Shown here piece by piece: positions 17,145 to 25,717 of a stretch of 31,225 bases of DNA (the first letter of the stretch is position 1; each line of letters opens with the position of its first letter). The position numbers were made by a program, and so were the translations under genes. A model generated the notes under the pieces. The model was not told the origin of the DNA and ran no database searches. It was given only the letters and a program-made list of their open reading frames with translations. The DNA comes from CAZBBC01 sp964489835. GTDB lineage: Bacteria; Calditrichota; Calditrichia; JAJRVZ01. The stretch covers positions 1 through 31,225 of the forward strand of contig CAZBBC010000040.1 of NCBI GenBank assembly GCA_964489835.1, written 5' to 3'.

Positions 17145-18506
17145 ATGAAGGAGAATAAGAAATCCAAAGAAAACATGTCGGGTATAACCCGCCGTGATTT
17201 CATCGGTCGGACCGCACTGGCAACCGCCGGTATTACTATCGTACCCCGTTTTGTTCTTGGCGGACCGGGATATACACCACCGAGTGATAAATTAAATATC
17301 GGCTGTATCGGTGTTGGGGGTCAGGGTCACAGTGATGTAAATAATGTGAACTCGGAAAATATTATTGCCTTATGCGACGTTGATGCAGAGCGGGCAGCAG
17401 ACACATTTAAAGAATACCCCAAAGCTAAAAGATATAGCGATTTCCGGGTGATGCTGGAAAAAGAAAAAGATATCGAGGCCGTTACCGTAACAACGCCCGA
17501 CCATAATCATGCCGTCATTGCCATGACAGCGATCAAAATGGGTAAACATGTCTTTTGTCAGAAACCTTTGACACATACCATCTATGAGGCGCGTAAACTG
17601 GCCGAAGCGGCACGTGAAGCAAAAGTTGCCACGCAAATGGGAAACCAGGGGCATGCCAGTGAAGGCGCGCGATTAATCAACGAATGGATCTGGGATGGCG
17701 CGATTGGTGATGTTCACGAAGTCCATACCTGGACCAACCGCCCAATCTGGCCACAAGGCATCGGACGACCGGAGGAGCTCCCTGCGACCCCACCTACCTT
17801 GGATTGGGATATGTGGTTAGGCCCGGCACCCGTCCGGCCATATCATCCCGCATACGCGCCTTTTGTCTGGCGTGGTTGGTGGGATTATGGAACCGGCGCC
17901 TTGGGAGATATGGGTGCCCATATCATGGATCATCCCTTCTGGGCGCTTAAACTGGATTATCCGGATAGTGTCGAAGCTTCCTCTACCGCTTTTAATGATG
18001 AGACGTATCCACTGGCTTCGATTATAACTTATAAATTCCCCGCCCGTGACAAGATGCCTCCTCTAAAATTCTATTGGTACGATGGAGGAATACTACCACC
18101 GAGACCGGCTGATCTTGAACCGGGGAGGAAAATGGGAGGTGGCAAAGACGGTGGAGTTTTGTTTGTGGGAACAAAAGGTCATTTAATGTGCAGTACCTAT
18201 GGTAGTAATCCGCGACTGATTCCTGAAACAAAAATGAAGGAATACACATTGCCTGAAAAAACCATTCCCAGATCTCCTGGTATTCATGCCGAGTGGATTG
18301 AAGCTTGTAAAGGCGGACCACCGACGACCTCAAATTTTGAGTATGCCGGTAAGTTGACAGAGACGATGCTACTGGGAAATATTGCCGTTCGTATGGCCCC
18401 CCGGAATACTATATTAAAATGGGACGGTCCGAATATGCGTGTTACCAATCTTGAAGAAGCAAATAAATTCATACATAAAGAATACCGCAAGGGATGGACA
18501 TTATAA
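17145..18506 (+). CDS. Tat-exported Gfo/Idh/MocA family oxidoreductase with QKP in place of EKP
   Basis: The 453-residue protein has a twin-arginine signal (TRRDFIG at 15-21), Rossmann loop GCIGVGGQG (53-61) and CQKPLTH, giving Q139-K140-P141 where most members have EKP; the Lys is kept. The middle carries DWDMWLGPAPVRPYHPAY and GTGALGDMGAHIMDH, the usual substrate-side region. The tail KEYRKGWTL resembles the PWHL ends of the proteins at 5275 and 20381. It is the second gene of an operon with the lipobox oxidoreductase, so the two may act in sequence or as a complex (inference). The start is preceded by AAAGGA; the later Met at codon 11 lacks a ribosome site. Confidence 0.86.
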   Translation: MKENKKSKENMSGITRRDFIGRTALATAGITIVPRFVLGGPGYTPPSDKLNIGCIGVGGQGHSDVNNVNSENIIALCDVDAERAADTFKEYPKAKRYSDFRVMLEKEKDIEAVTVTTPDHNHAVIAMTAIKMGKHVFCQKPLTHTIYEARKLAEAAREAKVATQMGNQGHASEGARLINEWIWDGAIGDVHEVHTWTNRPIWPQGIGRPEELPATPPTLDWDMWLGPAPVRPYHPAYAPFVWRGWWDYGTGALGDMGAHIMDHPFWALKLDYPDSVEASSTAFNDETYPLASIITYKFPARDKMPPLKFYWYDGGILPPRPADLEPGRKMGGGKDGGVLFVGTKGHLMCSTYGSNPRLIPETKMKEYTLPEKTIPRSPGIHAEWIEACKGGPPTTSNFEYAGKLTETMLLGNIAVRMAPRNTILKWDGPNMRVTNLEEANKFIHKEYRKGWTL

Positions 18507-18532
18507 TATCGTATCATATGCACCTAGGTGTG

Positions 18533-18692
18533 TTTATTTTTTGACAGGATTAACAGGATAAATAAGATAAAAATTGATATTTTTATCGCATCAAAAATGA
18601 TTTTTCGTACATATGTAGAGACGTCCCGGCGGGACGTCTCTACGCATAAACATTGTATTGTAATGATATCTCCTTATCCTGTCTAAAATAAA
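18533..18692. repeat. Palindromic element with GACAGGAT ends and a central 13-bp perfect hairpin
   Basis: TTTATTTTTTGACAGGAT (18533-18550) is opposed by ATCCTGTCTAAAATAAA (18676-18692). In the centre, GTAGAGACGTCCC-GGC-GGGACGTCTCTAC (18615-18643) is a perfect 13-bp stem with a 3-base loop. Both motifs are of types widely dispersed between bacterial genes. The element separates the oxidoreductase pair from the permease and could also limit read-through. Confidence 0.65.
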
Positions 18693-18737
18693 AATGTTTA
18701 CGGATCAATTATAAGCTTCCACAAAGAGGAGTCTGAA

Positions 18738-19976
18738 TTGAATAAGAAAATTTATTTTCAGCTGAGCGCCATGATGTTTATTGAATTTTTCATCTGGGGT
18801 GCCTGGTATGTAACCGTTGGAAATTATATGTCCAAAGTTGGTATGACGGATGCGATCTACTGGGCCTATACCGTCGGACCGATCGGCGCGGTTATTTCGC
18901 CTTTTTTTCTCGGCATGATAGCCGATCGCTTCTTCGCCACTGAAAAAGTACTGGGTGTTCTTCATCTGATCGGTGGTGTAGCAATTTTTCTAACGCCGTT
19001 TTTTGCTGAAGGTGAATTTGTGTCTGCACCTCTATTTATCATATTGCTACTCATTCACATGTTATGCTATATGCCAACGGTTGGGCTGGTTAACACGCTG
19101 GCATTTCATCATATCACCAATCAGGAAAAATATTTCCCGATCATTCGTGTATTTGGCACGATTGGATGGATTGTGGCCGGTGTATTTGTCAGCGGTGTTC
19201 TGTCGGCTGATGTAACCGCTATTCCTCTTCAGGTAGCCGGGCTGGCCAGTATTGTCATGGGTTTGTATAGTTTTACATTACCGCATACCCCGCCACCGGC
19301 AGCAGGAGAACCGGCTACCGTGCGTCAGATCCTCGGTCTGGATGCTCTGTCCCAGCTGAAAAGCCGGCCTTTTATCGTATTTATCATCAGTTCTTTCCTG
19401 ATTTGTATTCCACTGGCCGTCTATTATGCCTATGCTCCGGTTTTTGTCAATACACTGGAGATCTCCAACCCGGCTTTTAAAATGTCATTCGGACAAATGT
19501 CCGAAGCTATTTTTATCATTTTAATGCCTTTGTTCTTTGTTTTTTTCCGGGTGAAATGGATACTTTTTATTGGTATGCTGGCCTGGGTGATCCGCTATGT
19601 TCTGTTTTCCCTGGCAGCGCCTACCGGTATACTGTGGATGATCATGGGCGGCATATTATTGCATGGCATTTGTTACGATTTCCTGTTTATCGCCGGACAG
19701 ATCTACGTTGATAAAAAATCCACGCCGGCAATCCGCGGACAGGCACAGGGTTTTCTGGTATTGGTCACCTATGGTGTTGGTATGCTGATCGGTGCCCAAA
19801 TCTCCGGCTGGGTATTTAATTCCATGGTCACTGGCAGCGGAACAGAAGTCTTTCAACAATGGCAGCAATTCTGGATATTACCGGCTATTCTTGCCGGAAT
19901 TATCCTTATATTCTTTACGATCATGTTTAATGAAAACGATAATCCTCCGGCAAATGTGGCCGAACAGGAGACGTAG
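18738..19976 (+). CDS. Major facilitator permease, nucleoside:H+ symporter (NupG) family
   Basis: The 412-residue hydrophobic protein has about 12 transmembrane segments. It opens with MNKKIYFQLSAMMFIEFFIW, followed by GAWYVTVGNYM and the loop FLGMIADRFF, a pattern of the nucleoside-H+ symporter branch of MFS. It is a TTG start: AGGAG lies at a fitting distance and no ATG is close. Related permeases are annotated for nucleosides, but in clusters with exported dehydrogenases and DUF1080 proteins they are good candidates for uptake of the released sugar or keto sugar (inference). Palindromic elements lie on both sides, so it is probably its own transcription unit. Confidence 0.84.
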   Translation: MNKKIYFQLSAMMFIEFFIWGAWYVTVGNYMSKVGMTDAIYWAYTVGPIGAVISPFFLGMIADRFFATEKVLGVLHLIGGVAIFLTPFFAEGEFVSAPLFIILLLIHMLCYMPTVGLVNTLAFHHITNQEKYFPIIRVFGTIGWIVAGVFVSGVLSADVTAIPLQVAGLASIVMGLYSFTLPHTPPPAAGEPATVRQILGLDALSQLKSRPFIVFIISSFLICIPLAVYYAYAPVFVNTLEISNPAFKMSFGQMSEAIFIILMPLFFVFFRVKWILFIGMLAWVIRYVLFSLAAPTGILWMIMGGILLHGICYDFLFIAGQIYVDKKSTPAIRGQAQGFLVLVTYGVGMLIGAQISGWVFNSMVTGSGTEVFQQWQQFWILPAILAGIILIFFTIMFNENDNPPANVAEQET

Positions 19977-20380
19977 TGCGTGAAGCGTCACGCGTGGTGC
20001 GTGTAGGGGCACGGCGTGCCGTGCCCGATGGGTATAATGTATATTGGTAATTAGTAATTGGAAATTAGCTGAATCATTGTCTGTCATCCCGTAGGGATCT
20101 TTTACCGTGTCGGTATGATACTATCACCTAAGAAGATCCTTTCAGGATGACAAACACAAATATTATTTCTTTGCGTTACCTTTGCCTGCCCCCGCCAGTT
20201 GGCGGGCAGGCTGCCCACCCCGTAAAACGGGGTCTGCGACGTGGCATGGCATTATTGTGGTTAAGAGCAACGGCGATGTAACCAATAATACAAAATCCAA
20301 CGGTAGATGTTTCACATGGTTAGAATACTGATTGAATTATCCTAACGAAACCCCGACGGGGTTTAACATTGGTAGGTTAA
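19977..20380. repeat. 404-bp gap filled with five or more distinct palindromes
   Basis: In order: GCGTGA-AGCG-TCACGC (19978-19993) directly after the permease stop; GGGCACGGC-GT-GCCGTGCCC (20007-20026); a TGTCATCC/GGATGACA pair (20082-20089 and 20145-20152) with inner GGATCTT/AAGATCC arms; a CCGCCA-GT-TGGCGG hairpin with flanking pairs (20186-20209); and AAACCCC-GAC-GGGGTTT (20348-20364). The last lies 16 bases before the next start codon. No protein gene is supported here. Confidence 0.65.
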
Positions 20381-21634
20381 ATGAAAAGAAGAAAATTTGT
20401 TAAAACAGCCGCGGCCGGATTGGGGGCATTTACCATCATTCCCCGGCATGTACTCGGTGGTACTGATTTTACCGCCCCCAGTGATCAGCTGACTAAAGCG
20501 GTGATCGGCGTCGGCGGTATGGGTCGTGGTCATATAAGATATACAGATTCCAAATTATTGGCCGTTTGCGATGTCGACGAAAGCCATTTACAGCTGGCCC
20601 TGGAAATGGGAGATGAGAATGTAAAAGGATACAAAGACTATCGGGAAGTGCTGGAAAGAAAAGATATCGATGTTATCCATGTCGTCACTCCTCCCCACTG
20701 GCATGCCTTGATCGCCATTGCTGCTGCTGAAGCCGGTAAAGATATCTGGTGTGAAAAACCGATGACCCGGACGATTGCTGAAGGACAGCGTCTGGTTTCT
20801 GCCGTCCAGAAAAATGGTAGTATTTTCCGGATCAACACCTGGTTTAGATTCAGAAGTCAATTCTATGGATTCGGAACACCGGTTGCCCCGATCAAGAAGA
20901 TAGTACAAAACGGCTTATTGGGTTGGCCTTTAAAAGTAACGGTAAGCGCAGTTACCGGATTTAATTGGAAATTTATTTGGACTGGTAAAACCGATCTTAA
21001 TCCCGAATGGATCCCTGAAGAGCTGGACTATGATATGTGGTTGGGACCGGCTCCTTATAAACCCTATAATCCGCACCGCGTGCATGTCACTTTCCGGGGT
21101 TACTGGGATTACGATGGCGGTGGTTTGGGTGATATGGGTCAGCATTATCTCGATCCGGTTCAGTATATCCTGGATAAAGATAATACCAGTCCCGTTGAGA
21201 TAGAAACCGAGGCACCGCAAACGCATCCCGATGCCGTTGGTATTTGGCATAAAATACGAATGAGATATGCTGATGGATGTGAAATTATTCTGGATGGTGC
21301 CGGTATAGATAAAGATGCGCCGTATATCGAAGGACCGGAAGGTAAATTATACCGTGGACTCAGATCCGATATAAAGGGATTAAGTCAAAAGTTAGAGACT
21401 CTGCCGGATCCGGCACCACAACTCACCGATTTTAATCAGGCCGTAAAAACCAGACAAAAATTTGCTCTGAATGAAGCCAATGGGCACCGGTCGGCAACAC
21501 TGGTTAATCTGGCAAAAATCTCGTTTCGTCTTGGACGTAAATTAAATTTTGATCCGGTCACACAAAAATTTATCAATGATGAAGGTGCCAATCGTCTGAT
21601 CGACCAACCAATGCGTGCTCCCTGGCATTTATAA
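20381..21634 (+). CDS. Tat-exported Gfo/Idh/MocA family oxidoreductase
   Basis: The 417-residue protein starts MKRRKFVKTAAAG, a very short twin-arginine n-region (R3, R4) with a hydrophobic stretch to about 26. The Rossmann loop is VIGVGGMGRGH (41-51), CEKPMT holds E125-K126-P127, and the middle has DYDMWLGPAPYKPYNPHR and YDGGGLGDMGQHYLDPV. The tail LIDQPMRAPWHL nearly copies the end of the protein at 5275, so these two are the closest pair of the six, yet they sit in different transcription units. An exported sugar or glycoside dehydrogenase role is expected (inference). The ribosome site is weak (TAGG) and a REP-like hairpin lies just upstream, which may influence translation. Confidence 0.87.
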   Translation: MKRRKFVKTAAAGLGAFTIIPRHVLGGTDFTAPSDQLTKAVIGVGGMGRGHIRYTDSKLLAVCDVDESHLQLALEMGDENVKGYKDYREVLERKDIDVIHVVTPPHWHALIAIAAAEAGKDIWCEKPMTRTIAEGQRLVSAVQKNGSIFRINTWFRFRSQFYGFGTPVAPIKKIVQNGLLGWPLKVTVSAVTGFNWKFIWTGKTDLNPEWIPEELDYDMWLGPAPYKPYNPHRVHVTFRGYWDYDGGGLGDMGQHYLDPVQYILDKDNTSPVEIETEAPQTHPDAVGIWHKIRMRYADGCEIILDGAGIDKDAPYIEGPEGKLYRGLRSDIKGLSQKLETLPDPAPQLTDFNQAVKTRQKFALNEANGHRSATLVNLAKISFRLGRKLNFDPVTQKFINDEGANRLIDQPMRAPWHL

Positions 21635-21653
21635 GCGTTACATTATATCAGGG

Positions 21654-21888
21654 GTGTCCGGTTAAAACGTAAATCATTTTAAATTATCACCGGTATATCA
21701 AGTGGTTATTAGATTTAAAAAACAAAGCGACTTGATTTAAAGAACTCACCCTAAATCCCTCTCTTGGAAAGAGAGGGACTTTAGGGAGCCCCTTCTCTTT
21801 TCAAGAGAAGGTCGAAGATGCGGCTTAGACGCAGGTTTGGGGATGAGTTTTTTAATTATATGTTGAATCCTTTTTTTTAACCGGACAC
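21654..21888. repeat. MITE-like double-hairpin element, copy 2, with both outer inverted repeats
   Basis: GTGTCCGGTTAAAA (21654-21667) is exactly inverted as TTTTAACCGGACAC (21875-21888). Inside, the block starting CGACTTGATTTAAAGAACTC (21729) matches copy 1 near 12799, with the inner inverted repeat TAAAGAACTCA (21738-21748) against TGAGTTTTTTA (21844-21854). A 26-base segment in the second arm (21810-21835) recurs inverted at 26501-26526. It fills most of the gap before the giant lipoprotein gene. Confidence 0.78.
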
Positions 21889-21926
21889 TCATAATATTAT
21901 ATATCTCTTAGATGGAGTAAACAGGT

Positions 21927-24900
21927 ATGTTATACAAAGCAGGTATTATTTTCAGTCTTGTGTTTATCATCGGTTGTACAACAACCGGCCGTAAGGAAAA
22001 TTATTATACCGACCGGAATTCGAAACAGTTCCTTTATGAACTGGTTGATACACTCCCGGCACAGGACACGCTTGAGGCTCTTCTGATTAATGAGGCCCTA
22101 TTAAATCAGGGCGCCAGTGCAATAAACGACATATGCAGAATGTTAGCATCAGATAAAAAAGAAGATATTACCCACGCCCAATATGCGCTGTCGGGCCTGA
22201 GTACTTATGTCTCCCGTACCGGATTAGAAAATCAACGCCAATTATTTATTGAGGTCATTCATAAGGCGTTGAATATTACTATGACCAAAGAGCAAAAAGC
22301 CTTTCTCATCAGTCAACTAAAACTATCCGGAGATGACCGGTCCGTGCCATATCTTATTCCCTTTTTAGCGGATGAAGACTTATGCGAGCCGGCCTGTCAG
22401 ACACTGGTGAGTATCAATTCTGATGCAGCAGGCGAAGCGCTGCATTCCCAATTATCCAATGGTAAGGTTAAACATAAGATTATATTGGTTAAATCCATAG
22501 GGGATTTGCGTTACCGGCCGGCAGCCGGAGATATCATGACCTATACCGATGATATGGACCCGGAAACCCGCTTCACCGCGCTGTATGCTTTGGCCCGTAT
22601 CGGTTATTTACCGGCACGGGAAGCGTTTCAGCAGGCCCTTGTGGATACAAATTCAGACCTGAAAAATAAAATCATCCCCCTTTACCTGCTGTGGGCAAAA
22701 CAGATCAATGATCCTGATCAATGCGTTTTGATCTGTCGTGAAATTATCAAGGACCGGGATAAGGTCTATGAGGACCATATTAAAATTTCTGCGTTGCATC
22801 ATTTGGTCGATCTTCTTGGTGACAAGGCCATTGATGATCTCCAATCGTTTGTTGAAAATCAGAATAAAAATTCCCGCCTAGCGGCATTAAAACTTGCGGC
22901 AAAAATCGGTGGTGAGGCAGCAACCGTATCATGGATTGATCTGCTCTCTCAGGCACCACCTGAACAGGCATTGCCTGAACAGGCATTGCCCGAAATTCAA
23001 AGCGATATCATCGATATGCTGGCTACACGAGGTGATCCGCAGGTATTACCCACGATCTTCGATTTTCTAAAAAGTGAACATACCGCCGTACGATTATCAG
23101 CAATTAAAGCCGGATGGATGATCGGTAAAGAGCAGGCGGTGTTACCCCTTCTTGATCTTTTATCGGACAGCCGGAATCCCCGGGAACATACAGCGATTAA
23201 AAATGGCCTGCTTTGCCTGCCCGGAGATCAATTTATCCCGGAACTTTCCGACAGACTTGAAAAAATGCCGGTAATGGCTAAAATAACCGGACTCAGTATT
23301 CTGAGTGAACGCCGGGCAACGCAGTCTGTTGATGCTATCCTTACACGGTTGAACGATGATTCCGTTAGGGTACGGATAGCGGCTATAAAAGCCCTGCAAA
23401 TACTGGCCGGTCCGGATGAATACGAATTATTATTTTCGCATATGCTGGAAAGCACCGATCCGGATGAAAAAAAAGCAGCGGAGGATGCATTTGTAACCAT
23501 CGCTTCATCGATACAAGATGAGCGGATTAAACAAAAACCGATAGCCACTTCTTATGATAACACCGGAATTGAGAATCAGAAATACCTTTTAGCGGTCTTA
23601 AAGCGGCTGGGAGGTAAAATGGGTCTTGATAGAGTCATGGAAGAAATAAAGAATATCGATCCGGGAATTAAAGATGTTGCCTTGCGGACACTGGTTACCT
23701 GGCCTGAGATCAGAGCGGTCGAACCACTGATTGATCTGGCACATAGCGATGAAGCATTAACATACAGGGTTCTGGCCATTCGAGGATGTCTCAGGATCCT
23801 GGAAGAAAATGAACTGGGGATCTATCAGGAGTTAGCTTATTATAATGACCTCTTTAACGCTGCTGAACGCGATGAAGAAAAAAGACTGGTTTTATCCGGT
23901 ATGGCAACAATCAGATCCGTTGAATCCCTCCGGGCGGTATCAGAATACATTACCGACAATTCTCTTAGTGATGAAGCGGCACAATTAGCCATTTCCATCG
24001 CTTCACCATCGGATAACGGTGATAACAATCTGAGTGGTAATGAAGTCGCATTTGCTTTGATAGAATCACTGACCGATATAGATTTAAGCGGGATGGAACA
24101 AGATTCGGCGCAAATACCCGAAGGATTTATCTCTCTTTTTAATGGTGAGGACCTGAGTGGTTGGAAGGGTTTGGTTGAGAATCCTGTCAAAAGAGCACAG
24201 ATGAGTGCCGGCGAACTGGAAATGGCACAGATCGAAGCTGATAAACGGATGCGCGAACACTGGAAAGTTTTTAATGGTATTCTTTGTTTTGACGGCCAGG
24301 GTCAAAGTCTATGCACAGAAAAAGATTATGCCAATTTTGAATTACTGGTTGACTGGAGAATCGAAAAAACCGGTGACAGCGGTATTTATTTAAGAGGATC
24401 ACCCCAGGTACAAATATGGGATCCTGCAGGTAATCCCGTGGGTTCCGGCGGACTGTATAATAATCAGATCGGTGCAAGTACGCCAATAAAAATGGCCGAT
24501 AATCCCGTCGGAGAATGGAATACCTTTCGAATTATTATGACCGGTTCGAAAGTGACCGTGCATCTCAATGATATACTGGTCGTTAATGATGTCGTGATGG
24601 AGAATTACTGGGAACGGGACAAACCGATCTATCCAACCGGGGCAATTGAATTACAGGCCCATCACAGCCCTCTTTATTTTAAGAATATCTATATACGCGA
24701 ATTACCGGATAGCGCGCCGCGAATTGACGGGGATCTTTTCAATGGCATCGATCTTAGCGGTTGGAGACTTATCCGGGCGCAGACAGGCAGCTGGAAAGTT
24801 GATCAGGGTATCCTTTACACCGAAGGAGAAGGTGGCGGCTGGCTATCGACTGAGAAGGAGTTTGGAAATTTTAAACTTGAGCTGGAATATCGTGTACCAC

Positions 24901-25289
24901 CCGGCGGTAACAGTGGTGTTTTTTTAAGAGCCCCACGCCAGGGAGATGCGGCCTATTCAGGTATGGAAATCCAGGTACTGGACGATTACGCGCAGAAATA
25001 TGCCGATCTTAAACCATGGCAATATACCGGTAGCATCTATGGCGTTCAGGCGCCGGCGCGGAGAGTCAGCAAACCTGCCAATCAATGGCAAAAAATGGAA
25101 ATATCTTGCCGGGGTACCATCGTACAGGTAACCCTGAACGGTGAAATGATCATTAATACAGATCTCATCGATCACATGAATAAAGCCAATAATCATCCGG
25201 GACTCAAACGGCGAAAGGGATACATCGGTTTACAGAACCACTCCTCAAAAATTGAGTACCGCAATATCCGGATTAAAGAATTGGATTGA
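21927..25289 (+). CDS. Giant HEAT-repeat lipoprotein with two C-terminal DUF1080 domains
   Basis: The 1120-residue protein has a lipobox IIGC with Cys17. Residues about 40-720 are HEAT-type repeats (for example EALPEIQSDIIDMLATRGDP). Two DUF1080 domains follow: about 732-925 (FISLFNGEDLSGWKGL, GDSGIYLRG, LYFKNIYIREL) and about 930-1120 (DLFNGIDLSGWRLI, GNSGVFLRAP, MEIQVLDDYAQKY, IEYRNIRIKEL). DUF1080 proteins act on 3-keto glycosides. Paired domains may differ in substrate, or one may only bind (inference). The last HEAT section matches that of the ThuA protein at 6632 (WPE...PLIDLA, YRVLAIRG, EEKRLVLSGMATIRS). A 15-base tandem duplication gives PEQALPEQALPE near residue 345. The start follows TGGAGT. 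Confidence 0.86.
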   Translation: MLYKAGIIFSLVFIIGCTTTGRKENYYTDRNSKQFLYELVDTLPAQDTLEALLINEALLNQGASAINDICRMLASDKKEDITHAQYALSGLSTYVSRTGLENQRQLFIEVIHKALNITMTKEQKAFLISQLKLSGDDRSVPYLIPFLADEDLCEPACQTLVSINSDAAGEALHSQLSNGKVKHKIILVKSIGDLRYRPAAGDIMTYTDDMDPETRFTALYALARIGYLPAREAFQQALVDTNSDLKNKIIPLYLLWAKQINDPDQCVLICREIIKDRDKVYEDHIKISALHHLVDLLGDKAIDDLQSFVENQNKNSRLAALKLAAKIGGEAATVSWIDLLSQAPPEQALPEQALPEIQSDIIDMLATRGDPQVLPTIFDFLKSEHTAVRLSAIKAGWMIGKEQAVLPLLDLLSDSRNPREHTAIKNGLLCLPGDQFIPELSDRLEKMPVMAKITGLSILSERRATQSVDAILTRLNDDSVRVRIAAIKALQILAGPDEYELLFSHMLESTDPDEKKAAEDAFVTIASSIQDERIKQKPIATSYDNTGIENQKYLLAVLKRLGGKMGLDRVMEEIKNIDPGIKDVALRTLVTWPEIRAVEPLIDLAHSDEALTYRVLAIRGCLRILEENELGIYQELAYYNDLFNAAERDEEKRLVLSGMATIRSVESLRAVSEYITDNSLSDEAAQLAISIASPSDNGDNNLSGNEVAFALIESLTDIDLSGMEQDSAQIPEGFISLFNGEDLSGWKGLVENPVKRAQMSAGELEMAQIEADKRMREHWKVFNGILCFDGQGQSLCTEKDYANFELLVDWRIEKTGDSGIYLRGSPQVQIWDPAGNPVGSGGLYNNQIGASTPIKMADNPVGEWNTFRIIMTGSKVTVHLNDILVVNDVVMENYWERDKPIYPTGAIELQAHHSPLYFKNIYIRELPDSAPRIDGDLFNGIDLSGWRLIRAQTGSWKVDQGILYTEGEGGGWLSTEKEFGNFKLELEYRVPPGGNSGVFLRAPRQGDAAYSGMEIQVLDDYAQKYADLKPWQYTGSIYGVQAPARRVSKPANQWQKMEISCRGTIVQVTLNGEMIINTDLIDHMNKANNHPGLKRRKGYIGLQNHSSKIEYRNIRIKELD
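22959..22988 (+). repeat. 15-bp in-frame tandem duplication inside the HEAT region
   Basis: Two perfect copies of CCTGAACAGGCATTG, with a partial third to about 22994, encode PEQAL twice at a loop between helical repeats. It is in frame and tolerated, consistent with slippage. Confidence 0.75.
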
Positions 25290-25316
25290 AATTCTTTGAT
25301 GTAAAATATTATCACA

Positions 25317-25412
25317 CAGCCCATGGCTGCAACCAAATTTCCTGACCCTCCCCCGGCCCCTCCCTGCAAGCAGGGAGGGGTGGACCGCGCCAGCGGGACG
25401 GGGTGGGTTATT
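25317..25412. repeat. GC-rich palindromic element after the giant lipoprotein gene
   Basis: CAGCC-CAT-GGCTG (25317-25329) is followed by a perfect 11-bp stem CCCCTCCCTGC-AA-GCAGGGAGGGG (25357-25380). The far end GACGGGGTGGGT (25398-25409) is the reverse complement of ACCCACCCCGTC at 4994-5005. Lying just after the stop at 25289, it may end transcription, although no T-run follows the stem. Confidence 0.6.
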
Positions 25413-25438
25413 TAAAAGCTCGCATAATTCAATATTCG

Positions 25439-25580
25439 TATCCTCGTAGAGGATGCATTATTGTAGAAAAACATACCTAAACCAATATAACATCCTCGTA
25501 GAGGATGCATTATTGTAGAAAAACATGCCTCAACCAATATCCCATCCTCGTAGAGAATGCATTATTGGTGGTATGAGTAG
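25439..25580. repeat. Three tandem copies of a 52-bp hairpin-plus-tail unit
   Basis: Units begin at 25439, 25491 and 25543, a constant 52-base period. Each has CATCCTC-GTA-GAGGATG (imperfect in the third copy), then a CATTATTGTAGAAAAAC tail and a CCAATAT linker. The third copy decays after ATTATTGG. The layout is of REP type; constant linkers rule out CRISPR. Confidence 0.8.
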
Positions 25581-25717
25581 ATTTCATTGTAAAAAATGGA
25601 GATAGTAATTAAATCAGGCGTATTTACCCATATACAAATCCCCTATGAGGATTAAAGGTTTTTGGGTTACAGGTGTTCGGGGACATAGTTGACACTTTTT
25701 GTACCTTCTACTTGACC

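Noticed and set aside
25357..25380. Strong 11-bp hairpin as a classical rho-independent terminator
   Set aside because: The stem is followed by TGGACC and not by a T-run; it fits better as part of a repeat element, though it might still slow transcription.
25439..25580. Regular 52-bp repeats as a possible CRISPR array
   Set aside because: The whole unit, including the linker, is repeated almost unchanged, only three times and with no cas genes; there are no unique spacers.
25678..25703. GGGGACATAGTTGACAC as the end of an insertion sequence
   Set aside because: I found no matching inverted end or transposase gene in the window.
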